Made by a program: the position numbers and the translations under genes. Under the pieces are notes generated by a model that did not search any database, was not told where the DNA came from, and was given only the letters and a program-made list of their open reading frames with translations. A DNA stretch of 64,000 bases from Cutibacterium acnes. Lineage in GTDB: Bacteria > Actinomycetota > Actinomycetes > Propionibacteriales > Propionibacteriaceae. The DNA lies in contig NZ_CP023676.1 of NCBI RefSeq assembly GCF_003030305.1, forward strand, positions 1,612,001 to 1,676,000, given 5' to 3'. Shown here one piece after another: positions 12,065 through 20,191 of this stretch. Position 1 is the stretch's first letter. Each line of letters starts with the position of its first letter.

Positions 12065-12219
12065 GACAGCCCCAGATCACTCGTCGCATGTAGCGACAAC
12101 AGAATCACGCAAAGCGCTGCGATAACCATGACGGATACAATGAATATCGACTTCCTGACGCCGCGCAGTATCATCGTCAACACCAACGCGGCGATGAGGA
12201 CCATGATAATAATGTCCAT
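12058..12219 (-). CDS. Small two-helix membrane protein, DUF5993-like, coupled to dsbB
   Basis: 53 residues from ATG at 12219 (MDIIIMVLIAALVLTM), with two hydrophobic stretches split by RGVRKS and the ending LHATSDLGLSW. An in-frame ATG at 12231 would add four residues. The pattern (short helix, RxxR turn, second helix, HATDPL.LSF-like end) matches my recollection of the DUF5993 family, which is found next to DsbB-like genes. The stop overlaps the dsbB start by 7 bases. The function is unknown; a stabilising or accessory subunit of the DsbB-like protein is inferred from coupling. It is driven by an AT-rich promoter region with two palindromes. Confidence 0.65.
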   Translation of the reverse strand: MDIIIMVLIAALVLTMILRGVRKSIFIVSVMVIAALCVILLSLHATSDLGLSW

Positions 12220-12238
12220 CTTCGCCCCCATCTATACC

Positions 12239-12250
12239 TAATAGCTATTA
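12239..12250. promoter_or_regulatory. 12-bp perfect palindrome at the presumed transcription start of the dsbB pair
   Basis: TAATAGCTATTA is its own reverse complement, extended outward imperfectly as CCTAATAGCTATTACTTAGG (12237-12256). It lies about 11-16 bases downstream of a TATACT -10 box on the minus strand (12266-12261), the position of a typical repressor operator. Confidence 0.5.
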
Positions 12251-12260
12251 CTTAGGAGAT

Positions 12261-12266
12261 AGTATA
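12261..12266 (-). promoter_or_regulatory. Candidate -10 box TATACT for the DUF5993-dsbB pair
   Basis: Minus-strand TATACT lies in an unusually AT-rich stretch about 40 bases before the 53-aa ORF. No convincing -35 is visible, and the upstream region is occupied by a second palindrome. Confidence 0.4.
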
Positions 12267-12272
12267 TCATCG

Positions 12273-12288
12273 GAGCTTGGCCAAGCTC
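12273..12288. repeat. 16-bp perfect palindrome GAGCTTGGCCAAGCTC
   Basis: The sequence is a perfect inverted repeat with no loop, between the cdsA stop (12315) and the dsbB-pair promoter. It covers the place expected for a -35 element. With no loop it is a poor terminator and a better protein-binding site. Confidence 0.5.
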
Positions 12289-12314
12289 ATAGTGGAGTGG
12301 CCCCGCGACTACAG

Positions 12315-13178
12315 TCACAGCACAAGGGACATGACGAGCCAGGCGAAGGGCGCCGAAAACAGCACTGAGTCGAGCCGGTCCATGACCCCGCCATGACCGG
12401 GCAAGAAGTTCGACATGTCCTTGATACCAGCGTCACGCTTAATCATCGACTCGACAAGGTCTCCCGCAGTGCCGGTCAAGGCTAGAACAACGCCAAGAAC
12501 AATCCCAGCCCACCATGGCGCCGACAGCAATCCTCCCAAACAGGCCCATCCAACGAAAGCTGCGGTTATGACGGACCCGGCAAAACCCTCCCAGCTCTTT
12601 TTCGGGCTAATACGCGGGGCCAACTTGTGTTTGCCACATAGCACCCCTACGGCATAACCGCCGGTGTCAGAAGCCACGACGCTGAGGATCCAGGTAGCGA
12701 TGCGGCGGCTACCACCGTCATCGCCCATCATGAGGGGAACGAAGCAGCCAAGCAATGGCAAGTAGGCGATAGTGAAAAGGCTGGCAGCAGCGTCCTTGAC
12801 GAAGCCATGCGACCCGCGTGGCAGTCGCCACGCCATTGCGGCAACTGTCGTCGCACCTAACGTCACCACCAGGAAGGTATTGGGCAGGATGTGAAGCTTC
12901 AGGGTCGAGGCCGCATATGCCCCAATGACCATAACTGCGGTGCCGACGCATATCGGAACTACCGCGGAGTCCATTCCCAAACGAACCATCGCTCGATGAA
13001 GCTCAATGGCCCCGGCCATAAGGGCCAAGGTCATCAACAACACGAAACCCCAATGCCACCATCCAACGGTGCCGATGACGGCACCGCACAGCACTACGCC
13101 CGTAGTGATGGCAGCAGGAAGATCACGGCCGGCACGTGGAGTCCGTGCGGCCGTGGTCTTCTTCTCAGGCTCGCCCAC
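12315..13178 (-). CDS. cdsA: Phosphatidate cytidylyltransferase (CDP-diglyceride synthase)
   Basis: Makes CDP-diacylglycerol from phosphatidate and CTP in the membrane, the branch point to all phospholipids. 287 residues with about seven to eight hydrophobic helices after a charged N-terminus. The C-terminal CDS signature is complete: VVASDTGGYAVG, ISPKKSWEGFAGS, TGTAGDLVESMIKRD and DMSNFLPGHGGVMDRLDS with the metal-binding Asp residues. It starts 11 bases after the frr stop and belongs to the pyrH-frr-cdsA group conserved across bacteria. Confidence 0.95.
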   Translation of the reverse strand: MGEPEKKTTAARTPRAGRDLPAAITTGVVLCGAVIGTVGWWHWGFVLLMTLALMAGAIELHRAMVRLGMDSAVVPICVGTAVMVIGAYAASTLKLHILPNTFLVVTLGATTVAAMAWRLPRGSHGFVKDAAASLFTIAYLPLLGCFVPLMMGDDGGSRRIATWILSVVASDTGGYAVGVLCGKHKLAPRISPKKSWEGFAGSVITAAFVGWACLGGLLSAPWWAGIVLGVVLALTGTAGDLVESMIKRDAGIKDMSNFLPGHGGVMDRLDSVLFSAPFAWLVMSLVL

Positions 13179-13189
13179 CTCGAATCTGA

Positions 13190-13744
13190 TCAGATCTCGA
13201 GGAGTTCGCTCTCCTTGGATTTCAGCAATTCGTCAATCTGCTCAACGTACTTGCGGGTGACCTGGTCAAGCTCCTTCTCCAGACGAGTCATCTCGTCCTC
13301 AGAGATCTCCTTGTCCTTCTCCTGCTTTTTGACAACATCGTTGCTGGCGCGACGGACGTTGCGGACCGCGATACGCCCCTCCTCAGCCTTAGTCTTGGCC
13401 ATCTTGATGTACTCCTTGCGGCGCTCCTCAGTCAGAGCTGGAAGGACGCAACGCACCACGTTGCCATCGTTGGAGGGGTTGACTCCTAGGTCGGAATCCC
13501 GAATAGCCTTCTCGACGTCATTGACACAACTCTTATCGAATGGCGCGATAAGGACAGTGCGAGCCTCCGGCACCTGGAAACTGGCGAGCTGCTGCAGCGG
13601 GGTAGGGGTACCGTAGTACTCGACCATGAGTTTGTTAAACATGGCGGGGTTAGCACGCCCGGTGCGAATAGCCGCGAACTCCTCGCGGGCATGGTCGACC
13701 GCTGACCCCATCTTTTTCTCGGCGTCCTTAATGATGTCGCTCAC
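13190..13744 (-). CDS. frr: Ribosome recycling factor
   Basis: RRF splits post-termination ribosomes together with EF-G. The 184 residues match the family length. Seen are the long-helix segments AREEFAAIRTGRANPAMFNKL near the start, the beta domain YGTPTPLQQLASFQVPEARTVLIAPFD and the C-terminal helix with RKEYIKMAKTKAEEGRIAVRNVRR. It lies 32 bases downstream of pyrH on the same strand, with a GGAAGGAC ribosome binding site. Confidence 0.97.
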   Translation of the reverse strand: MSDIIKDAEKKMGSAVDHAREEFAAIRTGRANPAMFNKLMVEYYGTPTPLQQLASFQVPEARTVLIAPFDKSCVNDVEKAIRDSDLGVNPSNDGNVVRCVLPALTEERRKEYIKMAKTKAEEGRIAVRNVRRASNDVVKKQEKDKEISEDEMTRLEKELDQVTRKYVEQIDELLKSKESELLEI

Positions 13745-13776
13745 TGTGTTGTCCTTCCTTGGTATGTCTCGATGGT

Positions 13777-14493
13777 TCAGCGATGGACGGTGGTGCCGAT
13801 GTCCTCACCATTGATGACGCGGCTAATATTGCCTGGCATCTCGAGGTTGAAGAAGACCATCGTCAGGTCATTATCCCTGGCCATGGCGACGGCAGTTGCG
13901 TCGGCGACCTTAAGATCACGCGACAGAAACTCATCGTAGGTCAGTTCGTCAAACTTGTGGGCGTTCGGGTTCGTCTTGGGATCACTGTCGTAGACGCCGT
14001 CAACCCCCTGCTTACCCATGAGGAGCGCATCGGCTCCGATCTCTAAGGCTCGCTGAGCAGCGACGGTGTCGGTCGAGAAATACGGCATTCCGGACCCGGC
14101 ACCAAAAATGACGACTCGTCCCTTCTCCATATGGCGCTCGGCCTTGCGCGGGATGTAAGGCTCAGCAACCTGGCCCATCGTGATGGCTGTCTGAACGCGG
14201 GTATCGACACCAGCCTTCTCACAGAAATCCTGCAAGGCAAGGCAATTCATGACGGTGCCGAGCATTCCCATATAGTCGGCGCGATCACGTTGCATGCCGT
14301 GCTGCTGAAGTTCAGCCCCGCGGAAGAAGTTCCCCCCACCGACGACGACGGCCACCTGAACGCCGCTATTAGCGATCTCAGCGATCTCGCGGGCCTTGGC
14401 GGACACGACATCGGCGTCGACGCCGATTCCTCCTCCTCCGAAAACCTCTCCGGACAGCTTGAGAAGGACTCGGTTGTAGCGCTCTGGCATCAT
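13777..14493 (-). CDS. pyrH: Uridylate kinase
   Basis: Phosphorylates UMP to UDP in pyrimidine nucleotide synthesis. The hexameric bacterial UMPK of 238 residues has KLSGEVFGG at the ATP site, [49 protein letters not shown]-type segments and [27 protein letters not shown] precedes the start; two adjacent ATG codons (14493 and 14490) are equivalent. A strong hairpin separates it from tsf upstream, so pyrH may have its own promoter or depend on read-through. Confidence 0.97.
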   Translation of the reverse strand: MMPERYNRVLLKLSGEVFGGGGIGVDADVVSAKAREIAEIANSGVQVAVVVGGGNFFRGAELQQHGMQRDRADYMGMLGTVMNCLALQDFCEKAGVDTRVQTAITMGQVAEPYIPRKAERHMEKGRVVIFGAGSGMPYFSTDTVAAQRALEIGADALLMGKQGVDGVYDSDPKTNPNAHKFDELTYDEFLSRDLKVADATAVAMARDNDLTMVFFNLEMPGNISRVINGEDIGTTVHR

Positions 14494-14597
14494 CTCTCCT
14501 GGTCAGCGGACATTGACGCGGGATGCGTCACCCCAGCTTAGCCCGATGACGGCTACCATCGCAGTTCGCCCTAGCCGCGACCGTCATTCGCTGGGAA

Positions 14598-14639
14598 ACG
14601 ACGAACGGCCCCACCTCGTACGGTGGGACCGTTCGTCGT
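14598..14639 (-). terminator. Strong hairpin between tsf and pyrH
   Basis: ACGACGAACGG (14598-14608) pairs perfectly with CCGTTCGTCGT (14629-14639). The stem continues inward as CCCCACC/GGTGGGA with one mismatch around a 6-base loop, about 18 bp in all. It lies 36 bases after the tsf stop. The minus-strand downstream side has only a short T run (TTT), so termination may be partial. Confidence 0.75.
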
Positions 14640-14674
14640 CACAATCTCGTTATCATCCCCACGTGGGGACGAGA

Positions 14675-15487
14675 TCACTCTCCGGCAGAAAAGCGAACGA
14701 AACGCTTGAGGGTGACACCAGCGGCCTCAAGGGTCTGGGCGACGGTTTTCTTGTCATCGGAAATGGCAGGCTGATCGAGCAGGCAGTTCTCCTTGAAGAA
14801 GCCGCCTAGGCGACCCTCGACGATGCGGTCGATGATCTTTTCAGGCTTACCCTCCTCGCGGGCAATATCAGCGGCAACGGTGCGCTCGTGCTCGACGACG
14901 TCGGCAGGGACCTCGTCACGGGACAGCCAGCGCGGGCTCATAGCCGCGATCTGCAGGCAAACGCCGTGGACAGCCTCGATGTTGTCGCCCTCGTACTCAA
15001 CCATGACGCCGACCTGCGGGGGCAAGTCCTGGGAACGACGGTGGAGGTACACGTGCGCGTTGCCATCGAAGTGAGCGGCGTTAGCGAGCTCAATCTTCTC
15101 ACCGATTTTGGCGGCGAGCTCACCAAGCTTGTCACCAACAGTGGTGCCATCAGCCAAAGCTGCGGCATTAGCAGCATCCTTAGAGTCAGCCCCGGCCTTA
15201 TCAGCAGCCTCGGCGATCTCGTGAGCGGCGGCGATGAACTCCTCATTCTTGGCGACGAAGTCGGTCTCAGAGCCGATATGCACCAGGGAAGAGCCAGCGG
15301 CAGCAACCAGGCCGTTGCTGGCCTCACGGTCGGAACGCTTCGCAGCCTTAGCAGCGCCGGAAACACGCAAGATGTCAACGGCCTTATCGAAGTCGCCATC
15401 GGCCTCAGTGAGGGCCTTCTTGGCGTCCATCATGCCGGCGCCAGTAGCGTCGCGCAGTTTCTTGACCTCAGCAGCAGTGATAGCCAT
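14675..15487 (-). CDS. tsf: Translation elongation factor Ts
   Basis: Guanine-nucleotide exchange factor for EF-Tu. 270 residues from ATG at 15487 (MAITAAEVKKLRDATGAGMMDAKKAL), the standard EF-Ts N-terminal UBA-like domain. The hallmark SETDFVAKNEEF follows near residue 75, then the coiled-coil and core domains (HVYLHRRSQDLPPQVGVMVEYEGDN, PRWLSRDEVP). The reading frame is open further upstream, but that part overlaps the rpsB 3' end in another frame and is not expected to be translated. It lies 34 bases downstream of rpsB, the usual arrangement. Confidence 0.97.
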   Translation of the reverse strand: MAITAAEVKKLRDATGAGMMDAKKALTEADGDFDKAVDILRVSGAAKAAKRSDREASNGLVAAAGSSLVHIGSETDFVAKNEEFIAAAHEIAEAADKAGADSKDAANAAALADGTTVGDKLGELAAKIGEKIELANAAHFDGNAHVYLHRRSQDLPPQVGVMVEYEGDNIEAVHGVCLQIAAMSPRWLSRDEVPADVVEHERTVAADIAREEGKPEKIIDRIVEGRLGGFFKENCLLDQPAISDDKKTVAQTLEAAGVTLKRFVRFSAGE

Positions 15488-15521
15488 AGATATCTCAGTC
15501 CTGTCTAGACGTGGGCGAACT

Positions 15522-16373
15522 TCAGTTGGACTTCTCGGCCTCGGGGGCCTCGTCAGCCTTCTTGGCCTCGGCCTTCGGCTCTTCAGCCTTGGCCTCGGTC
15601 TTAGCGCCGTCCCCTTCGAGGAGCTCGCGCTCCCAGTCGGGCATGGGCTCGGCCTCAGCAGGCTGCTCACCAGACTTACCAGCTGAGCGAGCCATGAGGC
15701 CCTCAGCGGCGGCGTCGGCGATGATGCGGGTCAGTAAGGACACCGAACGAATGGCGTCATCGTTACCCGGGATGGCGTAATCCACCTCGTCGGGGTCACA
15801 GTTGGTGTCGAGGATGGCGACGACCGGAATCTTGAGCTTGCGAGCCTCGTCGATGGCGAGGTGCTCCTTCTTCGTATCAACGACCCAGACCGCTTGCGGA
15901 ACCTTCGGCATATCGCGGATACCGCCGAGGTCCTTCTCCAGCTTGTCCTTCTCACGAGAGAGCATAAGCAGCTCCTTCTTGGTGAGACCGGAGCCGGAAA
16001 CCTTGTCAAAGTCCATGGCCTCGAGCTCCTTGAGCCGGGCAATGCGCTTCGAGATGGTCTGGAAATTAGTGAGCATTCCCCCAAGCCAACGCTGGTTGAC
16101 ATAGGGCATGCCAACGCGAGTGGCCTGCTCAACGATGGACTCCTGGGCCTGCTTCTTCGTGCCGACGAAAAGAATCTGGCCGCCCTTGGCGACAGTCTCC
16201 TTGACGAAGGCGTACGCCTTATCAATGTAGGTCAGCGACTGGTGCAGGTCAATGATGTAGATGCCGTTGCGCTCGGTGAAGATGAAGCGCTTCATCTTCG
16301 GGTTCCAGCGACGCGTCTGATGTCCGAAGTGGACGCCGCTCTCGAGGAGCTGGCGAGTGGTGACGACGGCCAT
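15522..16373 (-). CDS. rpsB: 30S ribosomal protein S2
   Basis: 283 residues from ATG at 16373 ([27 protein letters not shown]) behind an AGGGAAGGA ribosome binding site. Family motifs are [47 protein letters not shown] and the C-terminal [10 protein letters not shown]. The last ~45 residues are a charged Glu/Lys/Ala-rich tail common in actinobacterial S2. It heads the rpsB-tsf operon and is preceded by a leader of about 180 bases rich in inverted repeats. Confidence 0.98.
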
Positions 16374-16558
16374 GCCGTGTCCTTCCCTCTCTGGGCACAT
16401 CACACAGATATGCCAACGGTTGAACGGTGACGCGGGATTGCGTCACCTCCTGATGCATCACCGTTCGTCCGCCTGCCGTGGCAGGACCGTGGACGTCCGG
16501 TCGTCGGTGACGTCGATGCATGCGAAGTCAGTCCGAAATGATCCGGACTGCGCGATTA
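16374..16558 (-). promoter_or_regulatory. Structured 5' leader of rpsB-tsf
   Basis: Four inverted repeats occupy this gap. GGTGACGC (16426-16433) pairs with GCGTCACC (16440-16447). GAACGGTGA (16422-16430) pairs with TCACCGTTC (16458-16466) and competes with the first for the same bases. TGATGCATCA (16451-16460) is self-complementary. CAGTCCG (16529-16535) pairs with CGGACTG (16544-16550). A CCTGCC/GGCAGG repeat lies at 16472-16485. Competing stems ahead of a ribosomal-protein gene suggest S2 autoregulation or attenuation. TAAACT near 16560 on the minus strand is a possible -10. Confidence 0.5.
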
Positions 16559-16651
16559 GTTTACGACACCAAGAGGCAATCAAGCTAACCTTCCCCTTGA
16601 CCCCGGCCACTTCCGCGTGTCTGCCTACCATGGCGGCAATCACAGGCCACA

Positions 16652-17608
16652 GTGGATGTGATGAAGAAGCCATCCCCGACGCGCGTTGGCGCCGGACAGC
16701 TGCCTATGTCCCTGACGGTGCCCGTCGAGGACTTCTGTGGCCACCTCTCGGCTCTCCGACGCTCGCCCAACACAATCCGCGGTTACCGAGCTGACCTCAT
16801 CGATCTCATGGGCCACGCTCACTCCCACGGCGACGACACCTTGGGCAGGATCGGCACATCGCAAGTGCGAGCATGGCTAGCTGATACCCGTGTGGCTGGC
16901 GCCTCGGCCGCTACCATGCAGCGCCGCTGGTCGGCTGCGCGAGTATTTTTCCGCTGGGCGGCTAACGAAGGGCTCATTTCCGCCGATCCGACGACCGCTC
17001 TGAATTCGGCCAAAGTACCGAAACGCCTGCCGGCCACTCTGGGCGTCGATCAGGCTCGTCACATCCTCGACGAAGCCGTAGCACAGGCTCGTCACGATGA
17101 ATCTCCCCACGGCGCACGCGACGCCGCCATCCTTGAGGTCCTTTACGGTGGAGGGCTGCGTGTCGGCGAGCTGTGCGGTCTTGATCTGGGTGACGTCGAT
17201 CGATCTCGCCGCACTGTGAAAGTTACGGGCAAGGGCGACAAAGAACGCACCGTGCCTATGGGGGCGCCTGCGCTGCGTGCCATCGATACGTGGTTACCTC
17301 GTCGTGAGGAATGGGTTGGGCCGCACTCCGGGCAGGCCCTCTTTTTGGGAGCGCGTGGTCGTCGCATCGATCAGCGCGTCGTTCGGCGAGTCGTTCACAC
17401 CCACTTGCGTGCCGAACCAGACTCCCCCGACCTTGGGCCTCACGGGTTACGTCACGCGATGGCGACCCATCTTTTGGAAGGCGGAGCAGATCTGCGCACC
17501 GTCCAGGACATATTGGGCCACGAATCCCTAGCCACCACGCAGATCTACACCCACGTTTCCACCGAAAGATTGCGCACTGCGTTTCGCCAGGCTCATCCCC
17601 GCGCCTGA
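16652..17608 (+). CDS. xerC: Tyrosine recombinase XerC
   Basis: With XerD it resolves chromosome dimers at dif. The 318 residues comprise an N-terminal SAM-like core-binding domain (EDFCGHLSALRRSPNTIRGYRADL) and a C-terminal catalytic domain. All six catalytic residues are visible: Arg in GGGLRVGEL, Lys in GKGDKER, His and Arg in HGLRHAMATHLL, His in LGHESLATTQIY and the Tyr of IYTHV. The start at 16652 is the first ATG; one at 16661 is also possible. It is convergent with the LytM-like gene and overlaps it by 81 bases. In related genomes it also sits beside rpsB, so this is the housekeeping enzyme, not a phage integrase. Confidence 0.95.
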   Translation: MDVMKKPSPTRVGAGQLPMSLTVPVEDFCGHLSALRRSPNTIRGYRADLIDLMGHAHSHGDDTLGRIGTSQVRAWLADTRVAGASAATMQRRWSAARVFFRWAANEGLISADPTTALNSAKVPKRLPATLGVDQARHILDEAVAQARHDESPHGARDAAILEVLYGGGLRVGELCGLDLGDVDRSRRTVKVTGKGDKERTVPMGAPALRAIDTWLPRREEWVGPHSGQALFLGARGRRIDQRVVRRVVHTHLRAEPDSPDLGPHGLRHAMATHLLEGGADLRTVQDILGHESLATTQIYTHVSTERLRTAFRQAHPRA

Positions 17609-18286
17609 GCCACCTCGGGTGGCTTCGGTCACCGTCGTATCAATGCCTAACGCGGCGTCCCGCCCAGCTCCACGCCACGGAGGCATGAGGGCACCGCTTG
17701 AGGCAGCTTTCCTCCTGCTGCCCCCTGGCAGGCTCAGGGGCCGCACAGGCCATCCGTGCCCCGACGCTGAATGAGGCCGACTGTCCAAGGGCAGCAACCG
17801 CACCTGAAGTTGCAACAATGTCATGGGGTTTTGATAAACATCTCCCTTCTTCAACCCCCAGTGCAAACAAGTGCGGGTGCATGGTGGCCCCATCCCGACA
17901 ACTCCGATCTGCTGGCCAGGAACCACTACCTGGCCGACAGCAACGCTAGGCACAACCGGCATGTGGGTTGTCCGACGACCGTCAGCAAGCAGGATGCTCA
18001 CCACCCCAGCCCCCGCGACCTGGCCAGCAAAAACGACCACCCCAGCCGTCACGGTCGTCACTGGTTCTCCCACGGAGGCCGCAAATTCCACTCCCCTACT
18101 ACCCGGCAGCCATTTTTCGGCAGGTGGCGCAAACCCTTTGATGACGGGGCCTAGCACCGGCGGAGTCGGACGATTCGCCACACTTCGCGCGGGAACGGCA
18201 GCAACGCTGTGGCTGGGAGCTGGTAAGGCCAGCAAGCAAATCCCCACCGTGATGATTAGTAGGCTGATGCAGACAGATCTCCTCAT
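17528..18286 (-). CDS. Secreted LytM/M23-fold protein with degenerate metal site
   Basis: 252 residues from ATG at 18286: signal peptide or anchor (MRRSVCISLLIITVGICLLA ending at PSHSVAA), a Pro-rich spacer, then a compact M23/LytM domain (VEFAASVGEPVTTVTAGVVV, GRRTTHMPVVPSVAVGQVVV, CLHWGLKKGDVYQNPMTLLQ). Active M23 enzymes bind zinc through GHxxxD and HxH. Here these read GSRGVEF (His to Ser, Asp to Glu) and CLHW (first His to Cys), so peptidoglycan hydrolysis is doubtful. Beyond NPMTLLQ the frame runs about 70 extra residues, the last 27 antisense to xerC, which suggests loss of an older stop. The role may be a non-catalytic wall-binding or regulatory one. Confidence 0.75.
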   Translation of the reverse strand: MRRSVCISLLIITVGICLLALPAPSHSVAAVPARSVANRPTPPVLGPVIKGFAPPAEKWLPGSRGVEFAASVGEPVTTVTAGVVVFAGQVAGAGVVSILLADGRRTTHMPVVPSVAVGQVVVPGQQIGVVGMGPPCTRTCLHWGLKKGDVYQNPMTLLQLQVRLLPLDSRPHSASGHGWPVRPLSLPGGSRRKAASSGALMPPWRGAGRDAALGIDTTVTEATRGGSGAGMSLAKRSAQSFGGNVGVDLRGG

Positions 18287-18420
18287 GTCTTCAGTTATCG
18301 TGACAGATCGCGATCTTCGCCAACTTATTTTCCAACTGTGGATAACCCGACAACATCGGACCTCGCCCCCTGTGGACAATCGCCTGACCTTCTTTAGCCT
18401 GGTGAGCCCTCGCTCCCGAG

Positions 18421-18433
18421 TAGGCTCCCATCC
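18421..18433 (+). promoter_or_regulatory. Leaderless-type -10 box (TAGGCT) for the lactonase-like gene
   Basis: TAGGCT at 18421-18426, then 7 nt to the ATG at 18434, and no ribosome binding site. Confidence 0.5.
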
Positions 18434-19516
18434 ATGGCTGTCACCCCAGTTCTTGCCTGTTACCGCACTTGCGATGCCGCAATCGGAGGCATTACCGCGT
18501 GGCAGGTGACGACAGGACCTGACGGGCCTCGCACCAACGTTGTGGGCAGTTGCCCCTTAGGCGATGCGTCCTGGGTCACCCCGCTATACCACCTTGTCGT
18601 CGTGCTGTGCGAGCGTGATGGCACCCTTGTCGTTGTCCACCCCGGACGCGAGTTCCAGGTCGTCGGGACCGTTCAGCTCAAAGGCCAATGGCCTTGCCAC
18701 GGTGCCGTCGATCCCACTGGGCGTCTCATGGCCGTCGCGGATTACGCCTCGGGCCAGGTCGAATTCGTCGACCTATCAGATCCCACCCGACCAACTGTCC
18801 GAAACGTCCTCGATCTCGGTCAGGGCTGTGTTTTCCCTAGACCGGTGGCAGATCGTCAAGAGGGTCCCCATGCTCACCAGGTGACGTGGTTGGATCGCGC
18901 GCATCTTGCGGTCACGGATCTCGGAGCTGACCGCATCAACGTCGTGCGCTGGAGCGAGGCCGGCCCCGAGATCATCGGATCCCTCAAGACCCCTGCGGGA
19001 TGTGGCCCGCGTCACCTCACCCTCACCGAAGATGGGCGCAAGCAGATCTTGACTGTCGGCGGAGCGTTGTCAGGCACCGTGAGCACGTGGTCTCGTCCTA
19101 CCGGTCATGACATGTGGGCTCGCGAGTGGCGTTTCGTCCAAGAAACGGCGTCGTCGCGCTGGTCACATACCGGCTCGCAAGAGCGTCGCTCCGCTTGTGC
19201 GCCAGCTTCCCCGTCAGCAATCGTCACTACCCCTGACGGCCGGCATTTCGTCGCCAATAGGTCGGTCGGCAGCATTGGGATACTGGGAGGGCGGTTTGGA
19301 CGGATCAATCTGATTGACGAATTTGATACCACCGGAGCGAACCCGCGCGACATCACCGTTACCACTCAGAATGGCACCCGCGTGTGGGTCGCATTACCGG
19401 AGGAAGGTCAGATCGCAATCCATCTACGCGACGAGGACACCGGCGGCTGGCAGGTCGAGACAACTATCGACCAGCCCGGCGCCATGCGGGTCATCGTGGG
19501 CCCGACTACCGGATGA
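18434..19516 (+). CDS. Lactonase-family seven-bladed beta-propeller protein (YbhE/6-phosphogluconolactonase-like)
   Basis: 360 residues. Family marks are GHAVDPTGRLMAVADY-like (here CHGAVDPTGRLMAVADYASG), GPHAHQVTWLDRAHLAVTDLGADRINV and GCGPRHLTLTEDG, with repeated propeller strands to the end (TGANPRDITVT). The His/Asp/Arg positions in HAHQ, DLGAD and GPRHL are those conserved in the family. Members hydrolyse 6-phosphogluconolactone or other lactones. A DevB-type pgl is present at 57509, so this copy is either redundant or has another substrate. There is no signal peptide. It lies upstream of def with a 66-base gap. Confidence 0.75.
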   Translation: MAVTPVLACYRTCDAAIGGITAWQVTTGPDGPRTNVVGSCPLGDASWVTPLYHLVVVLCERDGTLVVVHPGREFQVVGTVQLKGQWPCHGAVDPTGRLMAVADYASGQVEFVDLSDPTRPTVRNVLDLGQGCVFPRPVADRQEGPHAHQVTWLDRAHLAVTDLGADRINVVRWSEAGPEIIGSLKTPAGCGPRHLTLTEDGRKQILTVGGALSGTVSTWSRPTGHDMWAREWRFVQETASSRWSHTGSQERRSACAPASPSAIVTTPDGRHFVANRSVGSIGILGGRFGRINLIDEFDTTGANPRDITVTTQNGTRVWVALPEEGQIAIHLRDEDTGGWQVETTIDQPGAMRVIVGPTTG

Positions 19517-19582
19517 TCACGGGCCGTCGTCTACTCGTGACACAATCAGCTACAAACATTTATCAACCCCAGGAGATCAGCC

Positions 19583-20185
19583 ATGCGCAAGCACACCCCC
19601 AATGACAACCCCCTTTGGGAGGATCTGTTCAAAGGTGGGTCTCTGCGTCGGGTGACACGATGGGGAGAATCCGTCCTGCACGCGCAGACCCGTCCAGTCA
19701 CAGAGTTCGATGAGGACCTGACGACCCTCATCCGCGACATGTTCGCCACGATGAACGCCGCCGACGGTGTCGGGCTGGCCGCAACTCAAGTCGGGGTTGA
19801 TTTGTCCTTGTTCGTCTACGCCTGCCCTGACGCTAACAACATCGTCCACCACGGAGCATTCTGCAACCCAGTTGTCACCCTGCCGGAAGGACACGATCGC
19901 CACTTGGAAGCCGCCGATGAGGGCTGCTTGTCATGGCCCGGCGGTTTCCAGTCCATGGCTCGCCCCGATCTGGCCACCTGCACTGGTCAGGATCCGTGGG
20001 GCAACGACATCACCGTCACCGGAACCGGGTTCTTCGCCCGGTGTCTGCAACACGAAACCGACCACTGCAACGGCATCGTCTTCGGGGACCGACTCTCCAA
20101 GCGTGCCCGCCGCAAACTCGACGAGCAACACGACAGCGTGGCGCACCTGTACCCCGACGACTGGCCCCTCACTCCAAAGGGCTGA
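19583..20185 (+). CDS. def: Peptide deformylase
   Basis: Removes the N-formyl group from nascent proteins using a metal ion. In the 200 residues the three motifs are present: GVGLAATQVG (motif I), EGCLSWPGG (motif II, Cys ligand; usual EGCLSVPG with Val to Trp) and QHETDHCNGIVF (motif III, HExxH with two His ligands and catalytic Glu). AGGAG lies 8 bases before the ATG. It converges with the TrmH-type gene with only 6 bases between stops. Confidence 0.93.
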   Translation: MRKHTPNDNPLWEDLFKGGSLRRVTRWGESVLHAQTRPVTEFDEDLTTLIRDMFATMNAADGVGLAATQVGVDLSLFVYACPDANNIVHHGAFCNPVVTLPEGHDRHLEAADEGCLSWPGGFQSMARPDLATCTGQDPWGNDITVTGTGFFARCLQHETDHCNGIVFGDRLSKRARRKLDEQHDSVAHLYPDDWPLTPKG

Positions 20186-20191
20186 CCCGGG

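Noticed and set aside
12058-12315. DtxR/IdeR iron box in the AT-rich dsbB promoter
   Set aside because: The TTAGG-like arms are too far from the TTAGGTTAG half-site consensus; only the palindrome itself is supported.
15488-15670. N-terminal extension of EF-Ts in frame
   Set aside because: The extension is the antisense-like Pro/Arg-rich reading of the rpsB 3' region in another frame; the true EF-Ts start is at 15487.
16652-17608. XerC as a phage or island integrase
   Set aside because: Position beside rpsB and the LytM-like gene is conserved in actinobacteria as I recall it, and no att repeats or phage genes are present.
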